From positions 1-64,000 of the forward strand of contig JAOVVO010000384.1 in NCBI GenBank assembly GCA_028564675.1: a stretch of 64,000 nt of DNA, given 5' to 3'. This DNA comes from Onchocerca lupi. Its lineage: Eukaryota; Nematoda; Chromadorea; Rhabditida; Onchocercidae. Below, piece by piece: positions 26,023 to 39,600 of this stretch. Within the stretch, counting starts at the first letter, position 1. Every line of letters begins with the position of its first letter. A program made the translations under genes and the position numbers. The notes under the pieces are model-generated. The model made no database searches. It worked only from the letters and a program-made list of their open reading frames with translations, and was not told the DNA's origin.

Positions 26023-29000
26023 ATGACGAAGTCAATCGAAATAAACGGCGAATGGACGCTTTCATTCCGTGACGAACAGCAAAAATTGGACAGTGAAGCT
26101 GATGGTTTGTTGCACGTTTTCTTTTTTAATTGTAAATTTCTTCGCGACACATCCTTTTTAAATATTGCTGCATTGTCATTATCATAAGGAAATTTGCAAT
26201 TAAAATTAAATTTTCATAAAGCTGATGGTTCTAGCAATGTAAGGATCATCTTTCTGAAATGTATCACTCTGCGGAAGTCGACTAGATTATTTGAAAAGAT
26301 AACTGGTTTTATGGTTCTATGTACTCTTTTTTATTGTACTATTAACCAAGTGGAATAATCATAGGTTATTTGCACATATATTTATTTCAGCTGAAAAAAT
26401 GGCCAAAATTATAGAAAATGCTGATCTTGTAGAAGTTCTAGAACTGCGTGGTAATACTGTAGGTGTTGGAGCCGGACAGCGACTTGCGCATGCGCTAGAA
26501 CTTCATCCCGAGCTGAAGGTTATTTTACATTGTGAAGAAAAACAAAACAGCATTCTTGATGAGAGGATTTCTTACTTATCCTACCAAAAACAAATACAAA
26601 TTCAAAGTTCTATCTGAGTTTTGAGTTCTATGTTGTAGGCTTTAAACTTGAGAACAGATGGGGAATTCAGTGGTTAGTATGCAAGTTTTTTTTTTCTAAA
26701 ATCTGTCTGCATTCCTGATTTTTGCATAGATCAAATTAGGTATAATATGTATTTTTTTGTTTGCAATTTGCTTTGTTATATTTGTCGACCAGTAGTTACT
26801 TTTTTTTATTTAATGGAGAAGCCTTCTTGCCGCTTCATGCATATCTTCTTTTCATAGTTTACTGGTCAGTTGTACTTGGGCAAACTAGATTTAATTCTTT
26901 TTCATTTCTCGGTGCTCCTATGCTTATTGATCATAATAGTTCACAAAGCTCTCTAATCGACTAAAGTTATAAAGTCATCTACGAATTTAAGCAAGGTCAA
27001 ATTTTTCAATGCTGACTTCTTCTAAAGAGAAATCAAAATGAAATCATCTTATTGTGTCTGTCGATGGCTTCATTTAAATCTAGATAATAGTTCCGGTACT
27101 TATTTGAGATGGTCATTGTTCCCTCTTATTTAGTTCAATGGGATTTCAGTCTAGATATAATGCTTCACTGATTAAAACAAATATGATTCTTTATTCTTAA
27201 TCTTCTTCTTTAACTCCAACTGATCACTTTCAGCGAGCGTTATGGAGTGATATGTTTACTGGACGCTTGAAAGAAGAAATTCCTTCAATTCTGGTTTGGC
27301 TTTAATGATGATTATTATTTAATTCAGAAAACGAGTTAATCACGGATTAACCATGAAGAAAATTGTTTATAGCTCACTACTTTAGTTGTTCATTATGTAA
27401 CTCATCTACTAAATAATTATATTTAATGTTGCGAGTTCTCATGTTAAAAAAACTTGCTTTTATCTATCACTGGGTTACCTTTTGATCAGATCAAATTCTT
27501 TATCTAAACTTTCACTTTTATGATAGTATCTTTCACTTACATATGTTATTTCTAATTTCCAAACATATTTTGAAAAGAAACACGCTAAAAAGAAATGAAA
27601 TTTGCAGTATACCCTATGTGATGCTATGATTAGGTCTGGAACGCGATTAGTCGAGTTAGATCTTTCGGATAATGCATTCGGTCCAATCGGTGCAGAAGGA
27701 CTTGAGCAGTTCCTGGAAAGTTCTTCGGCTTATTCGCTAGAAGTGTTGAAATTAAATAACAATGGCTTAGGCGCTGGAGGAAAAGTAAACTAATTTTGAA
27801 TATTCCATTATAAGATTTTGTGATAAGAAATATGCTGTGAATTAATATTTTGATGAATTGTTAGATTCTTCCTAAGATTTAGGATTAATCAATTCGTGAA
27901 TGATCCAATTATAAATTGAATGAGTAATTTGCTTGAGAAAATGACTGATATGATTAGTAATTTCTCCAATTCCTTGCTAATAAGTTCATTCCTAGACATT
28001 TTTCAAACTTAAGAAATTTTAGATCATTGCAAAAGCACTTATACGATGCCATGCAAATGCACGAAAAGATGGGCAGAATTTTCAGCTGAAGACTTTTATT
28101 GCCGGTAGGAATCGTTTGGAGGATCCTGGAGCTTTTGCTCTAGCAGAAGCTTTCCAAGTACTGTTGTTGAAACTTTTTTTTACCTACTAAAATTGTTTAG
28201 TTTCATGTATATTTCGTAAAAAATAATAAATAAACTGAAAAATTTCAATTGAAACTAAGATTCGTTGAAAATTAATTTCTACTTTTGATTTTAATTTGCA
28301 TTTTAGTAACTCAGAAATGAATTACAACTTGTTCAGGTTTTGGGCTCTTTGGAAGAAATAACGATGTATCAAGATGGCATAAGACCTAAAGGAATTGAAG
28401 CTCTTTCAAAATCATTTCGTTACAATCCCAATTTAAAGATAATCAACCTTAGTGATAATACGTTCACTGTAAATGGGGCTCATGCAATGGCACAGGTAAT
28501 TTAATTATTTGAGTTTGATTACTTATTTGTAGCAAATATTGTTTTTATCCTGCAATGTTTTTTGTCAATCTCTATCGGTTGTTGAATATAAGGCAGTCAG
28601 GTATGAAAGGTTTGGTATTAAAGAGTGCAAATATTAATAAAATCTAAGTTAATAATGATCGGAAAGAGAAATTTGAATTTAAAGACCTATGAAATATAAT
28701 TTGATTAGACTAATTCATGACCACTAAAATACTATAATTATTACATAGCTGGTCCTTGCAAAGAGGAGTGCTGCTCGTAATCATAGTAGATTATAGTAAT
28801 TGGATTTTTGGTATATCTCTTTATGTTAACAAATTTTTTGATTAGGTTTATCACTTTTTCTAGGTAATCCGAGATTTGACGAATCTTGAAGTTTTGAATT
28901 TTGGAGACTGTTTATGTCGGGACAAAGGTGCTTTAGACATAATTTCAAATATTTCGCTGTCATTTCATTCGCGTTTGAAAGTTTGTTTGAAATTGTTTTC

Positions 29001-32000
29001 AGCTAACTAAAATCAGTAGCTCCATTTGAATGAGTGGATTTCTAAGATGTAATTTTTAACAATAATTTCGATATAGTTCACTTTTCGCAGTATCTTTTCT
29101 CATTGCATTTTGTTCACATCATTATTTGAAATTCTATGATTTGAATTTGAGATTTTTTCTATATGAAAATCCTAAATCCCTACATTCTGAAAAGATAGAA
29201 TAAGGCATATTTGCCAGTGCTTCTTAATATCTATTTCGCTTTTATCGAAATGGAAGTACTATGAGAAGTACTTTCTTTTTTTTTTTTTTAAATAATGGTC
29301 TGAATTTTATTCAATCCAAAGGCACTTCCGTGGTCTTCCATACATCATATGTCTTAGGAAATCAACTTATCGGGGAATGAACTAAGTCCAAATGCGATCA
29401 AAGCAATCCTCAGTAGAGTCAACGAAGGTCTCTATTTGAAATCCCTCATACTGCACACAAACAATATGGGAGTTCAATTTGATAAAGTTAAATCGGAATG
29501 TGAAAAATATGGTTTCATTGATTTGGGTGAAGAAAGGTTAGCGTTCCGGTAAAAATCTGGTAAAATCTCTAAAAATAAATAAAAATCAAAAATTTTTGTA
29601 ATATTGGCTTGCGCTTTTTCTATTCATCTTTCAGGAATTCAATAATATATATTTAAACTGCACGTAGGCAGAACTCGATTAATAAACTTTCTCTTCTTTA
29701 TCCTCTTTACTGATAATTTATTTTCAGTTTGGATTCTCTTGCTTTAACCGGTTGGTAGATGCCAAAATTTTTCTTATCATACTTCCTTTGATATATGTTG
29801 TATCGCATTTTTTATTGTCTATACTTGCAGCTCAATCAAATGATCTATTTAAATTTTGTGATATTTTCATGCATTAATGATTGCAGTGATGATCAGGGGA
29901 CGCTGGATGAAGAGAGTGACGATTGTCAGGAACTTTATTCAGAAAAAAATCATTCTAGTGATTCGAACAGTGAAAGTAGTGATGAACAAGTGAAAAATGA
30001 CAGTGCTGCTCACGGTATTTTGTTTGTCTTCATTTTTAAAATAAATTTTCAATATTTTTAAGAAATATGAAATTGACTCTCCCAGTCCCAAATGTCGTAT
30101 TAGTTCCTTCTTTTGTTTCAAAATGACTAGTAATAATAGATGCTTTAATTTTAAGATTGGATTAGCGGAACACTTAATATCTCTCCACATTTCATATACA
30201 AAAACTCTTTCATGCTATATCAGCTTCGATTTGTTGATTGATTCAAAATTTTCGCCGACGAGCAGTAATAGTTATAAACAATTTCAGTTATTACACTTGA
30301 CAGATCTTTGGAACCTGATAACTATCAAACAATTATTTCATTTAGAAATGAGCAATGGAATTCGGATGAGGACGGTGAGTATGACTTTTTAAATTTAGCT
30401 TTGGTTTTTGTTGAGTTTCTTTTCTCCTCAAAGCGTGTTGTTTGATATTTTCTAATGTCGGAACGGTTATTATGTGGTGATGATATCATTTGTTGGATTC
30501 TGCTTTATTCATATATGAAACATTTTTTTCATTTATTTATTGATCATTTCTGTTGCTGTTTTTTTTTTTTTTTTTGAAAAAATTAACAGCAACGCTCATT
30601 TTGTGGTAAATCTCTATCCCTGATTTTGATATAATGGAAGGCGGAAATAACAGAGATGTGCGAAACAAATGGGTAAATAAGGATTTTATATATGAATTAT
30701 GTTTGTAGTGGGAGCCGTCATCCATGCATTATTATCTCAAAAATTTGCGAAGGTATTGGATTTGCGTGAAAATCATATTGGTGTTAATGCATGCAGAAAA
30801 ATTGCAGAAGTTTTGCGAGAACGCAAGAGGAGGGTAATTTATCATTATTTTAAATTAAGATGATATCTTCTATCATGCATAAAACTAGCAGATATAAAAT
30901 GTTAGTTTCAAGATAAGATTATTTTTTACCACCTTTTTTTTGCCTAGTGTTCTACAAATAATATATGTTATTTATAATATTTGCAAAAGCATTTTTTTTT
31001 ACTGAACAAAAATATAGATGACTAGTGGGGAGATTGCCATAGAAAAATGAAATTTGTATAAGTAAAATAGGGCATCAGACTGTTATTGCAAAGAAAAAAA
31101 ATAAATAAAATAAAATTTTATTGTTCATTTCCATCTCAGAATATGCAAAGCTTAGAAGAAGTGAATCTAAGCCAAAATGACATCGCTGCTGAAGGTATGT
31201 TAGAACTTCTTCACGCATTCAGAAGCAACCCGAAGTTGAAAATCATCATTCTCAGTGGGAATTCATTAAAAGTTGATGGTGCCATTGCTGTAGCTAAAGT
31301 AAGTAAATTATATGTTTATTCTTTGATTTTGTCAGGATGTGTGGAAGTTATTTCATTATTCAATGTTGAAACGCTTAAAAGTACTCAGTATAAATTTTGC
31401 TTGACCTTTGTTTTAACCTTTTCTTTTAAAATAAAGCAGTTATGCAAAGGTCGGACGAAGACATTTATTTCTCTCATGTGTTCGCAACTAAATTGATTCT
31501 AATATATAAATGGGAGAAGAAACAACTTATAGTGATCCATTTTTGTGTAAGGGTATTTAATTGCTTACTTCAATTTTAACAAAAAAATATGTTGATGCTA
31601 TTTCAGGTATTACCTTCATTACCCTTACTTGAAGTCTTAGATCTCAGTTCTTGCGCTTGTCTTGAACGTGGAATTTTGGCGGTGGTAGCAAATTTAAACT
31701 CGTCAATTCATCTGCGTCTGAAAGTATTATTTTTTCAGCTGATTTTATAGTATCATTTGTTGAATTTACATGATATTTGACAGACAACTTTTATGATATC
31801 TGTCCTTTTAATTGTATGTGAATGAAACATGCATGGAATTAACGGACAAAATATCTTCTTGACAGTCAAATTGCAAAATGCATTTATTTCAAGATTAACT
31901 ATCAAGAAGATATTATTAAAGTTCACACAGTTCTCAGCACAACTTCTCGATGTTGCAAAATTGCATTAAATGTAGCCTTTTAATCCTCAAACTGTAGTTA

Positions 32001-34705
32001 CTGGTTAGTTTGCTCCATTTAGGATCGGTTATGTGTTAACGGCTATCTTAATAACGAAAAATTACTTAAACTGCTATTGGTATTCGTTGATTTTATATGA
32101 ATTTGATTTTTTTTCAAATCAAACGGTGGATATAATTTGGGAATCTTTCACTTATAATGTTTCTATTTCTAGTTATTTTCAAATTTTTCGTATTTATAGA
32201 TTTTGGATTTTTCTTCGAATGCTTTGGGAGCCAATGTAATACAGCAGATTGTTCGTATTTTCGCAAGCGGTGGATTTCATTTAGAACGTCTTTCTTTGCA
32301 CTCTAACAATATTGGACATCGTTTCAGTGAATTGAAAGAAGAATTTTCTTATATTCATTTTCTGGATTTGGGAACCGACAGGTAAAATTTTTATGAGAAA
32401 AAGTGGAGAAGGATGAAAATCAAGATTCATCTTCATTGCATTGGATAATATTAGATAAAGAAAACGGTGAAAAGTTTTTAACCGTTTTGAATGTATGACA
32501 AAAGTTCTATGTATGACATGTATGACAAAACTTCTAAAGAAAACGCTATCTCTATGTAAGACAAAAGTTCTAATGAAGACAGTAAAATCATATAGCTATG
32601 TTTTTTATTCCTAGAATTTTTAAATTCTTATTATGTATGAAAAAATATTCATTCATGTTATTTACCAGCTTTTTTTTTTTTTTATAAAATTTAATATGAA
32701 TGATAAAATCTTTGTGCCCTATGTGATTTTTTTAGCATCAGTTTCTTACAGCAATGATCAAAGCTCTTTGATGGAGGAAATATCTGTCATCGATGGACTG
32801 AAACGAGAATCGTGGAATAGGAGTGGTGATGAGTATGCTGAAGATCTTAGTAATTCACGAGTGAATGAACAAATACATCTAACAACCATGTTAAGTTCTA
32901 AATATTTTTTGCAATAATTCTTTTCTTGCTAATTATTTGTAAATCGAAATTGATTTTATGACAACTTCCGATTCATTGCAGTATATTTTCATCATGTTAA
33001 ACTTTTAGGATGGCATAATTTTATTTATAAAGAAACCGTCAGTTGTCATGCTGGATACGTTATTATCACGTGGAAAAACTCTTGTGGAAACACTGCATGT
33101 ACGCTGCTTTTTGACTTTGTTTTTTAAACAAGGAAGCTTTTTTTATTGTCTATTCTTTTACTCGCTCTATCTCTTCTCATTGCATAATCATCGAAATCTT
33201 CTGTTCTCATTTTTCATTTTTGAGATGCTAGCACATATTGATCAAAGAATTTTAGATTTGTTTTGTCTTTCTCTTAAGACGCACTGTTTTCTATAATACT
33301 TTTCATTTTGATGAAATTATTATTTCGACCTGCATCTAACTGATATTTCAGACTGATTTATGTGGAAGAACTCAGGAAATTACAGCAACTTTATTGTGTT
33401 CCTTCTGCATATTGCTTTCTATGGAAAATCTTAATAAGCAAGCATTGAAAGAGAAGATCACGACATTGACAGGTCACTCTTTTTTTATTGAGGAATTTTT
33501 GTTCAGGAAAATATTATGATAGTTTATGTGAGAAATGTTTATGATGTTATTAAATCTTCAGATGGATTACGAATAACTGAAGTCGTAATAGTGACGATTT
33601 ATAATTTCAATATATATAAATTCACGATTGACTTCATTTTGTAATTGGAGATTTGTCTATAAATCTTCGATTAAAAAATAATCACATGGCTAAAGTAAAG
33701 TAATCGGTTTGGAATTTTTGAACCTAAAGTATAGAGAAGGATAATAAGATTCCAACGATGCTTTATCAAAGTATTAAAACCTTTTTTTTAAAAGACTAGA
33801 AGTAATCGTAGAATGTCGTGTTTTCTTCTAATATCTTTAATATTAGATGCAGTTTATTTGCTAAATAACTGCAGATGCAATCTTAACTGCAGCAGAAAAA
33901 GTCAAACGTCGACCAGTTTGCGCGACAGAATCAATATGCAATCAGCTGTTAGCTTTTGCGGGCGCTGTTCGGGTTTGTTATTTTTTTATATATTCAAATG
34001 ACGTCCTCTTTACTAGAAGTCCAAATACTCAGAAATGACTGTTAGGTTGCTATTTTCTTTTTATTGCTTTCAATGGAATAATTATCAAAAAAAATAGCAA
34101 AAGAAGCGAAAGGAATTAATAGATTTTTCCATAAAATAACAAGAAATATGAACATGCAGTGTCCTGAAAATGCTCTTTGCTAAGAAGATTATTTATTTTA
34201 GATCAAGTAATTTTGATTTGAGATTTTTTAGTATCATTTATACTATTTGCAGTCAGAAGTTCCTTTGCAAGCAGTGGTTGATATCAGAAGTGTGATTTTT
34301 TTACTAGAATCAATGATAAAACGCGGGCATTTCCAAGATATGTATCCAACTATTGCCTTTTCATTGTAAGTAATTCCTTTTTCAGCTTTCATAAAATATC
34401 AAAATGCACAATTTTGTTATCTTAAACAGAAATGATTTTCAGCAGAAATTATAAAATTTCTAAAAAATTCGGACTTGGATGTGCGGATATTTTCACCATT
34501 GCACAAATTTTTGTTTTTTTTCTTCAAAAGTTAATTTATAGTTCTTAAATGATAATATAGGGGTTGTCTATTGCGTATTTCATATTTGTGTAGAAAAATA
34601 AGAAGCATGATCATTTTATTTAATTTCAGTAAAGCGATAAAACAGACCCATCCGAACCAAAGTGTTGAAATTGATCGATTAATGCAAGCCATGAGTTATC
34701 AGTAG
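26023..34705 (+). CDS. ran-2: Ran GTPase-activating protein with two LRR blocks
   Basis: RanGAP stimulates GTP hydrolysis by Ran in nuclear transport and mitosis. Exons: 26023-26104, 26391-26518, 27234-27293, 27608-27784, 28023-28157, 28337-28495, 28864-28980, 29358-29536, 29887-30014, 30288-30374, 30709-30833, 31140-31298, 31607-31723, 32200-32381, 32752-32860, 33009-33098, 33352-33472, 33875-33972, 34253-34365, 34630-34705. All phases agree; 813 residues. The first LRR block carries the active region LWSDMFTGRLKEEIP, with the conserved Arg, and LDLSDNAFGPIGAEG, LKLNNNGLGAGGK, FIAGRNRLEDPGA, INLSDNTFTVNGA. An acidic segment follows (DEESDDCQELYSE). A second LRR run then begins, with VLDLRENHIGVNACRKIAEV, VNLSQNDIAAEGMLELLHAF and LDFSSNALGAN, but without a WSDMFTGR equivalent. 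A RanGAP1-like C-terminal helical domain ends the protein. Human RanGAP1 is 587 residues, so this one is clearly longer. Confidence 0.95.
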
Positions 34706-34821
34706 AGGCTGGAAGAAATTCAGGACACATTTGGAAAGATTTGTTTTTTATACCTTAAGTTATCTCTAAAGTTTAATTTTACTTTATTCTTTTATCAAAA
34801 AGTACTAAAGCGTAAGACATA

Positions 34822-34984
34822 TTCGTAATTTAGTGCACATTCAGCTATATGAGGGCAATTCTCGTAATAAAAAAGAAGCTTCACAATAAAATTATTACAA
34901 GCGTAATAATTTTAAGTCTTTTGTTGTCAATGTTATACATCCTTCATTTTTCGTAATTTAGTGCACATTCAGCTATATGAGGGC
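34822..34984 (+). repeat. Direct repeat, two identical 35-bp copies
   Basis: The same 35 bases occur at 34822-34856 and 34950-34984, each starting TTCGTAATTTAGTGCACATT and ending GAGGGC, 93 bp apart, just after the ran-2 stop codon. The first copy is followed by AATAAAA-like sequences that may serve for polyadenylation. Confidence 0.9.
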
Positions 34985-35089
34985 CGAATATCACTAATTT
35001 GTCTGCGGTATGCTTTTTATTTCCTTATTTTCATAATAGAACTCGATGCTACCATTCAAAACATTTTTGCTATCATATTTAAGCTTTCT

Positions 35090-36255
35090 TTATATAAAGC
35101 AGATTAGTTCTGCATATAAGAAATAGTTCTTCCCATATTTTAAATGAGACAGGATTGCGATTATTGTCAAGGATAGAACCGTACACTTTAGGTAGAAAAA
35201 TCGATTAGTATATCGGTCTTGTTCGATAATTTTCTGCAAAAATCAATCTTGCGGATAATTCGACTTAAGTGTTGCATTAAACATTAATTCTTTGAAATGT
35301 TATGTTATTCTTGCCGATCTCAGTTCGTTCATAATTTTTATTCATTATTATGTCTAAAATGCGTTTTTCTAGTTGGCCTTATCAATCAGCCCATTTCTCA
35401 ATGCTTATTATTTCTCTTACATCCTAATGTGTTCCACACGATCTTAGCGATAATGTTGATATTCGCTGTTATGAACGGTATTATGAATAAAACTACCGAA
35501 ATCTTTTTAAAACTAGTTTTTGTAGAGCTTACAAAAGGTATAAACATAAATTTATATACATAATCACCAAGCGATTTCCGAAATAAAGCTTGACGATCTC
35601 GCACGTTGGGATGTGTTTTCATAATACGTTTAAGTGGAGTTTCATAGACATCAAGCAGCAGATGGTCGAACTTTACGCCACGGGAATACGAATTTTGTGA
35701 CTTGCCCAAATCTTAAAATTGAGATAGAGGGGGCTTGTTGGTCCTCATTGGAGGTGCCTGTTCTTTTGGCTTTTCTGTTACTGATTGCCAATCAAGAACG
35801 AAGGAGCTATCAGACTTGAATTGATGACTGATACTACATTTCGAAGATTAGAGGTTTTTGTGGTGCAGAATCGGACAGAGCCTAATTTCCAAAACTGTCA
35901 TTCACTTGATATGAATGATTGTTAGTTTTAGGTTGAATACCGCAACAGAAAATAGGGGCTGTGCTAGCCTCTTAGTTTTAAGATGAATGGATGGCTTGCA
36001 AGCATTTTAACTTCTTCATTAAGTTACCCAAATTACCACATGATCGCTTATATGATTATATTTTGCTCCATATAAATCATCTTTTTTTAAGACGTGACGT
36101 ATGGCTTCACGGATTTTAACGAATTTTAGCCGGTCAGCTTCGCGTTTATTGTGCGATTCAAAGATATTAAGGGGTATCGCTATTCGAACATATGCTTCTT
36201 CGTCAGGTTGTTATTCCTGAACTGTTGGGTATCATTTATATATGAAGTATTTCCA
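35090..36255 (-). pseudogene. Unrecognised gene, possibly decaying: frame break and in-frame TAA
   Basis: Exon-like blocks on the minus strand are 36255-36037, 35814-35533 and 35233-35090. Outer borders look sound (acceptor TTTGCTAG at 36256, donor GTAATT at 36036, donor GTAAGC at 35532, acceptor TTTTTGCAG at 35234) and the phases between blocks agree. The blocks read as ordinary protein, for example KREADRLKFVKIREAIRHVL in the first and VYETPLKRIMKTHPNVRDRQ in the second. The last block contains a single hydrophobic segment (CTVLSLTIIAIL) and a TAA. Two faults are seen: all three frames are closed near 36195-36215, so the first block needs a one-base shift, and a TAA interrupts the second block near 35714. 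An upstream minus-strand frame at 36455-36643 (starting MKRKTSSGKS) could be an earlier exon. I do not recognise the family. Alternatives are an intact gene with assembly errors, or extra small introns. Confidence 0.4.
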
Positions 36256-36648
36256 CTAGCAAAGTGAGAAGCAAAAAGAATTTTGACAAAAATAAAAATA
36301 GGCCAAAAAAAATAAGGAGAACTCGAATGGTATAGTTTTTTTTTTGGATATAAAGATATAAAGATAGGTTGAACTTTGGCTCACTCATGATACTGGAATG
36401 ACCATGCATTATGCAAAATCGCTTATAATCACACTAAATCATGTTTCATTAAGTTTATTCGTTATGCGATTTCGATATTTTATGCTGTCTATTTTTGCTT
36501 AATAAGTTCAATCGGTATTGTTTTCTGAATTTTCTTGCAGTTTCTGGACCATGTTTCTCTAGATAATAATTTGGAAGGTTGATACTGGATCTCATGTTTA
36601 TTTTTCCATTAAAAGACTTTCCACTAGAAGTTTTACGTTTCATTTGTC

Positions 36649-39600
36649 ATGAAGAGATTAAGTTTGAATTGTTGCACTCTTTTCATCGATTCTTCACTCA
36701 ACCATCAATTTCTTTTAGTTACTTTGCAAAAAGGAAGCTTAGTTCCAGTTAACTGCCAGAAAGAATTGCATTCATCTACTTCAGTATTAGCTACTGCAGA
36801 TGCTGTTAAAAAGGTATTCATTAATTTTGGAATTAATTCAGATGCTTTATGACTTTTAAATTTATTTTTTTCATCGTATCAGGCAGCACCTATACCGGTG
36901 AAGCCAACAGTAAAAGGTTCGAAGGGACGTATAGTAGCAGTAATTGGTGCCGTAGTGGATGTGCAGTTTGATGAGGGGTTGCCACCAATTCTCAATGGAC
37001 TTGAAGTGTCCGGGCGCAAACCACGTCTTATTTTGGAAGTTTCACAACACCTTGGTAGGTTAAAAAATTTTAACGAGCAGGAGAAAAATTTTAACAGATG
37101 TGCGGTGCGATCACATGTTTATCCTTTGTTAATAAAAAAAAATCTTTCAGAAAAAAAAAAAAAGATTGTCTAGAATTTTTTGTGATAATATAAGCAACCA
37201 TATTACTATCTGATTGAATGAAAAAATTTTTTGATCCTCCTGTTAATTGAATTATTGAAACAATTATAGCATCTTCATGAAAATAGTTCATAATTTCAAT
37301 CCTAAAATATTTCAGTTATGAATGAATTTTCTAGGTGACAATGTAGTACGAACAATAGCTATGGATGGTACCGAGGGACTTGTTCGAGGGGATGAAGTAA
37401 TTGATACTGGCGATCCGATCAAAATCCCAGTTGGGCCGGAAACACTTGGTCGTATCATGAACGTTATTGGTGAACCAATAGATGAACGAGGCCCTATCAA
37501 TTCCAAACATTTTTCTCCAATACACGCTGAAGCACCAGAATTCGTCGACATGAGCGTGGAGCAGGAAATTCTTGTAACTGGAATTAAAGTTGTCGATTTG
37601 CTGGCGCCTTATGCAAAGGGTGGTAAAATTGGTAAGGATTTTTGTGTTGTTGGTACTGCGAATTTTCATCTATTCATGATCTTATTTAGTGCCATTTAAA
37701 ATTTTCAAGTAATTTTCTGGAAATTAAAAGATGCTGAATTTTTATTGGATTTCCTTTAGCTTGTGAATTGGAAAGAAAGATAAGAAGGCATATGTATAAA
37801 TCAGTGTATTGAAATTATCCTATTTCATGATCACGAAAATACTGTTGATTTCACTAATTGAACAACAAATGCTTTTAACTGATCAGAGAAAAACTGTCAC
37901 AAGTTTTACATTTCTCAGTTTAGTGTAGTAAGTGCTGAGACACGACTATGAGGTACTCGTCATTAATGTTGTCGAAATAAAATTTCTGCTCTTTCGAAGC
38001 CGTGCGATTGTTGTGCCAAAAATCGTGCAGTCAAAATGAGCAAAAATTATGTGTTTGAAATTCATATATTAATACTATGATCTCCAGCTTTGCTGATGGT
38101 ACTCAAAAATTTTCATACATAACCAAATCTTTCTGTGACAAAGATTTCTTTGACTATAATTTGAAAATTTTTGTTGCAAAAATATCCACTGCAATTTTTT
38201 ATAAACTTTTATCTTATTGAATAGATACAATACTTTTGCTAAAGTTTCTTCATGTTTGCCGTGTTCTAATGCTCGTAATAACAAGTTCAGGATTATTTGG
38301 TGGAGCTGGTGTAGGAAAAACTGTGCTGATTATGGAACTGATTAATAATGTTGCCAAAGCGCACGGTGGTTATTCAGTGTTTGCTGGCGTCGGTGAACGT
38401 ACTCGAGAGGGTAACGATTTGTATCACGAAATGATTGAGGGTGGGGTCATCGATTTAAAAGGCAAAAATTCGAAAGTTAGTTATTATGTTCATTTTTTAC
38501 TTTATGAAATATGGACTTCACTGTTATTGATGTACATTCTTAACAATCAAAATTATAGAAGTTAGAAAATCAGGCCATTCAGTTTATTAAAAAACTTGCT
38601 AGACTTACCACTAAAATCAGGCCATTTAGTTTATTAAAAAACTTGCTAGACTTTTCTAAAATTGAATTTAAAAGGTTACCTCTATTACCTCTTCTAATTT
38701 TTCAAAATAATTAAAGTCAATTTTTTGCCACTATTAAGTGATAAATTTAAGATTGAAATTCTGAACTGAATTATAAAAAAATATAAAATTTTATTTGTTA
38801 TAACGTAATAAATTGTCAGTTAATATTATTTTTCAAATTTAAATCATTGCTCCCAGTCCTATGGTTTAGTGCTGAGTTACTTTATATTTTAAATTCTTTT
38901 TGATTTATTCTAAAAGTGTCGATCTTTTCTCTTTTCATAATATCAATTTAATTAAAGGATCTATAAAAACAGTTGTCTTAGAAACGGCTATTATTGTTAA
39001 TTTCTTTGGGAAGTGATTGCAAAAAAATACATAGGTTTAATTATATTAGAGAGCAGGCGAATACTGTTCAGTAACTTATAAATATTCTTCAAGGTATCTC
39101 TTGTATATGGCCAAATGAATGAACCACCAGGAGCACGAGCACGAGTTTGTTTGACTGGCCTAACAGTTGCTGAGTATTTCCGTGATCAAGAAGGACAGGA
39201 TGTATTGCTTTTCATTGATAATATTTTCCGATTTACTCAAGCTGGTTCCGAAGTATCAGCACTGCTTGGACGTATTCCATCTGCTGTAGGTTATCAACCA
39301 ACTTTAGCAACGGATATGGGTGGCATGCAGGAACGAATTACCACGACGAAAAAGGTTTATTCCACTACTTCTGGTAGCAAATTCTCAATTGAAGTATAAT
39401 GATTCAGATAGGGCGTTAAATTTTCTAGATTTTAAGCTCAAGTTTTTCAATATTTGTGGCTACACTATTCAATTGATCGGTTAGCAGTGTGCATAATACT
39501 TTTAAATCCTTCTGATGTCTTTGATAATCTGGTCGATGTATAAATAATGTAGTTGATATGTGACTGGAATAAATTAAATTTAATTGGATTCGATTTCTTT

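Noticed and set aside
25815..26072. Plus-strand open frame with a long poly-Phe run
   Set aside because: Produced by the 34-base T tract; its end merely overlaps the real first exon of ran-2 in another frame.
35712..35716. In-frame stop read as a recoded (selenocysteine-type) codon
   Set aside because: The codon is TAA, not TGA, and no family precedent exists; decay, error or a hidden intron is simpler.
36455..36643. Minus-strand 62-codon frame as an independent gene divergent from atp-2
   Set aside because: Its ATG is 5 bp from the atp-2 ATG, leaving no room for two promoters; at most it is an early exon of the unclear gene at 35090-36255.
37331..37669. Long minus-strand frame opposite atp-2 exon 3
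   Set aside because: Shadow of the highly conserved beta-subunit coding sequence on the other strand.
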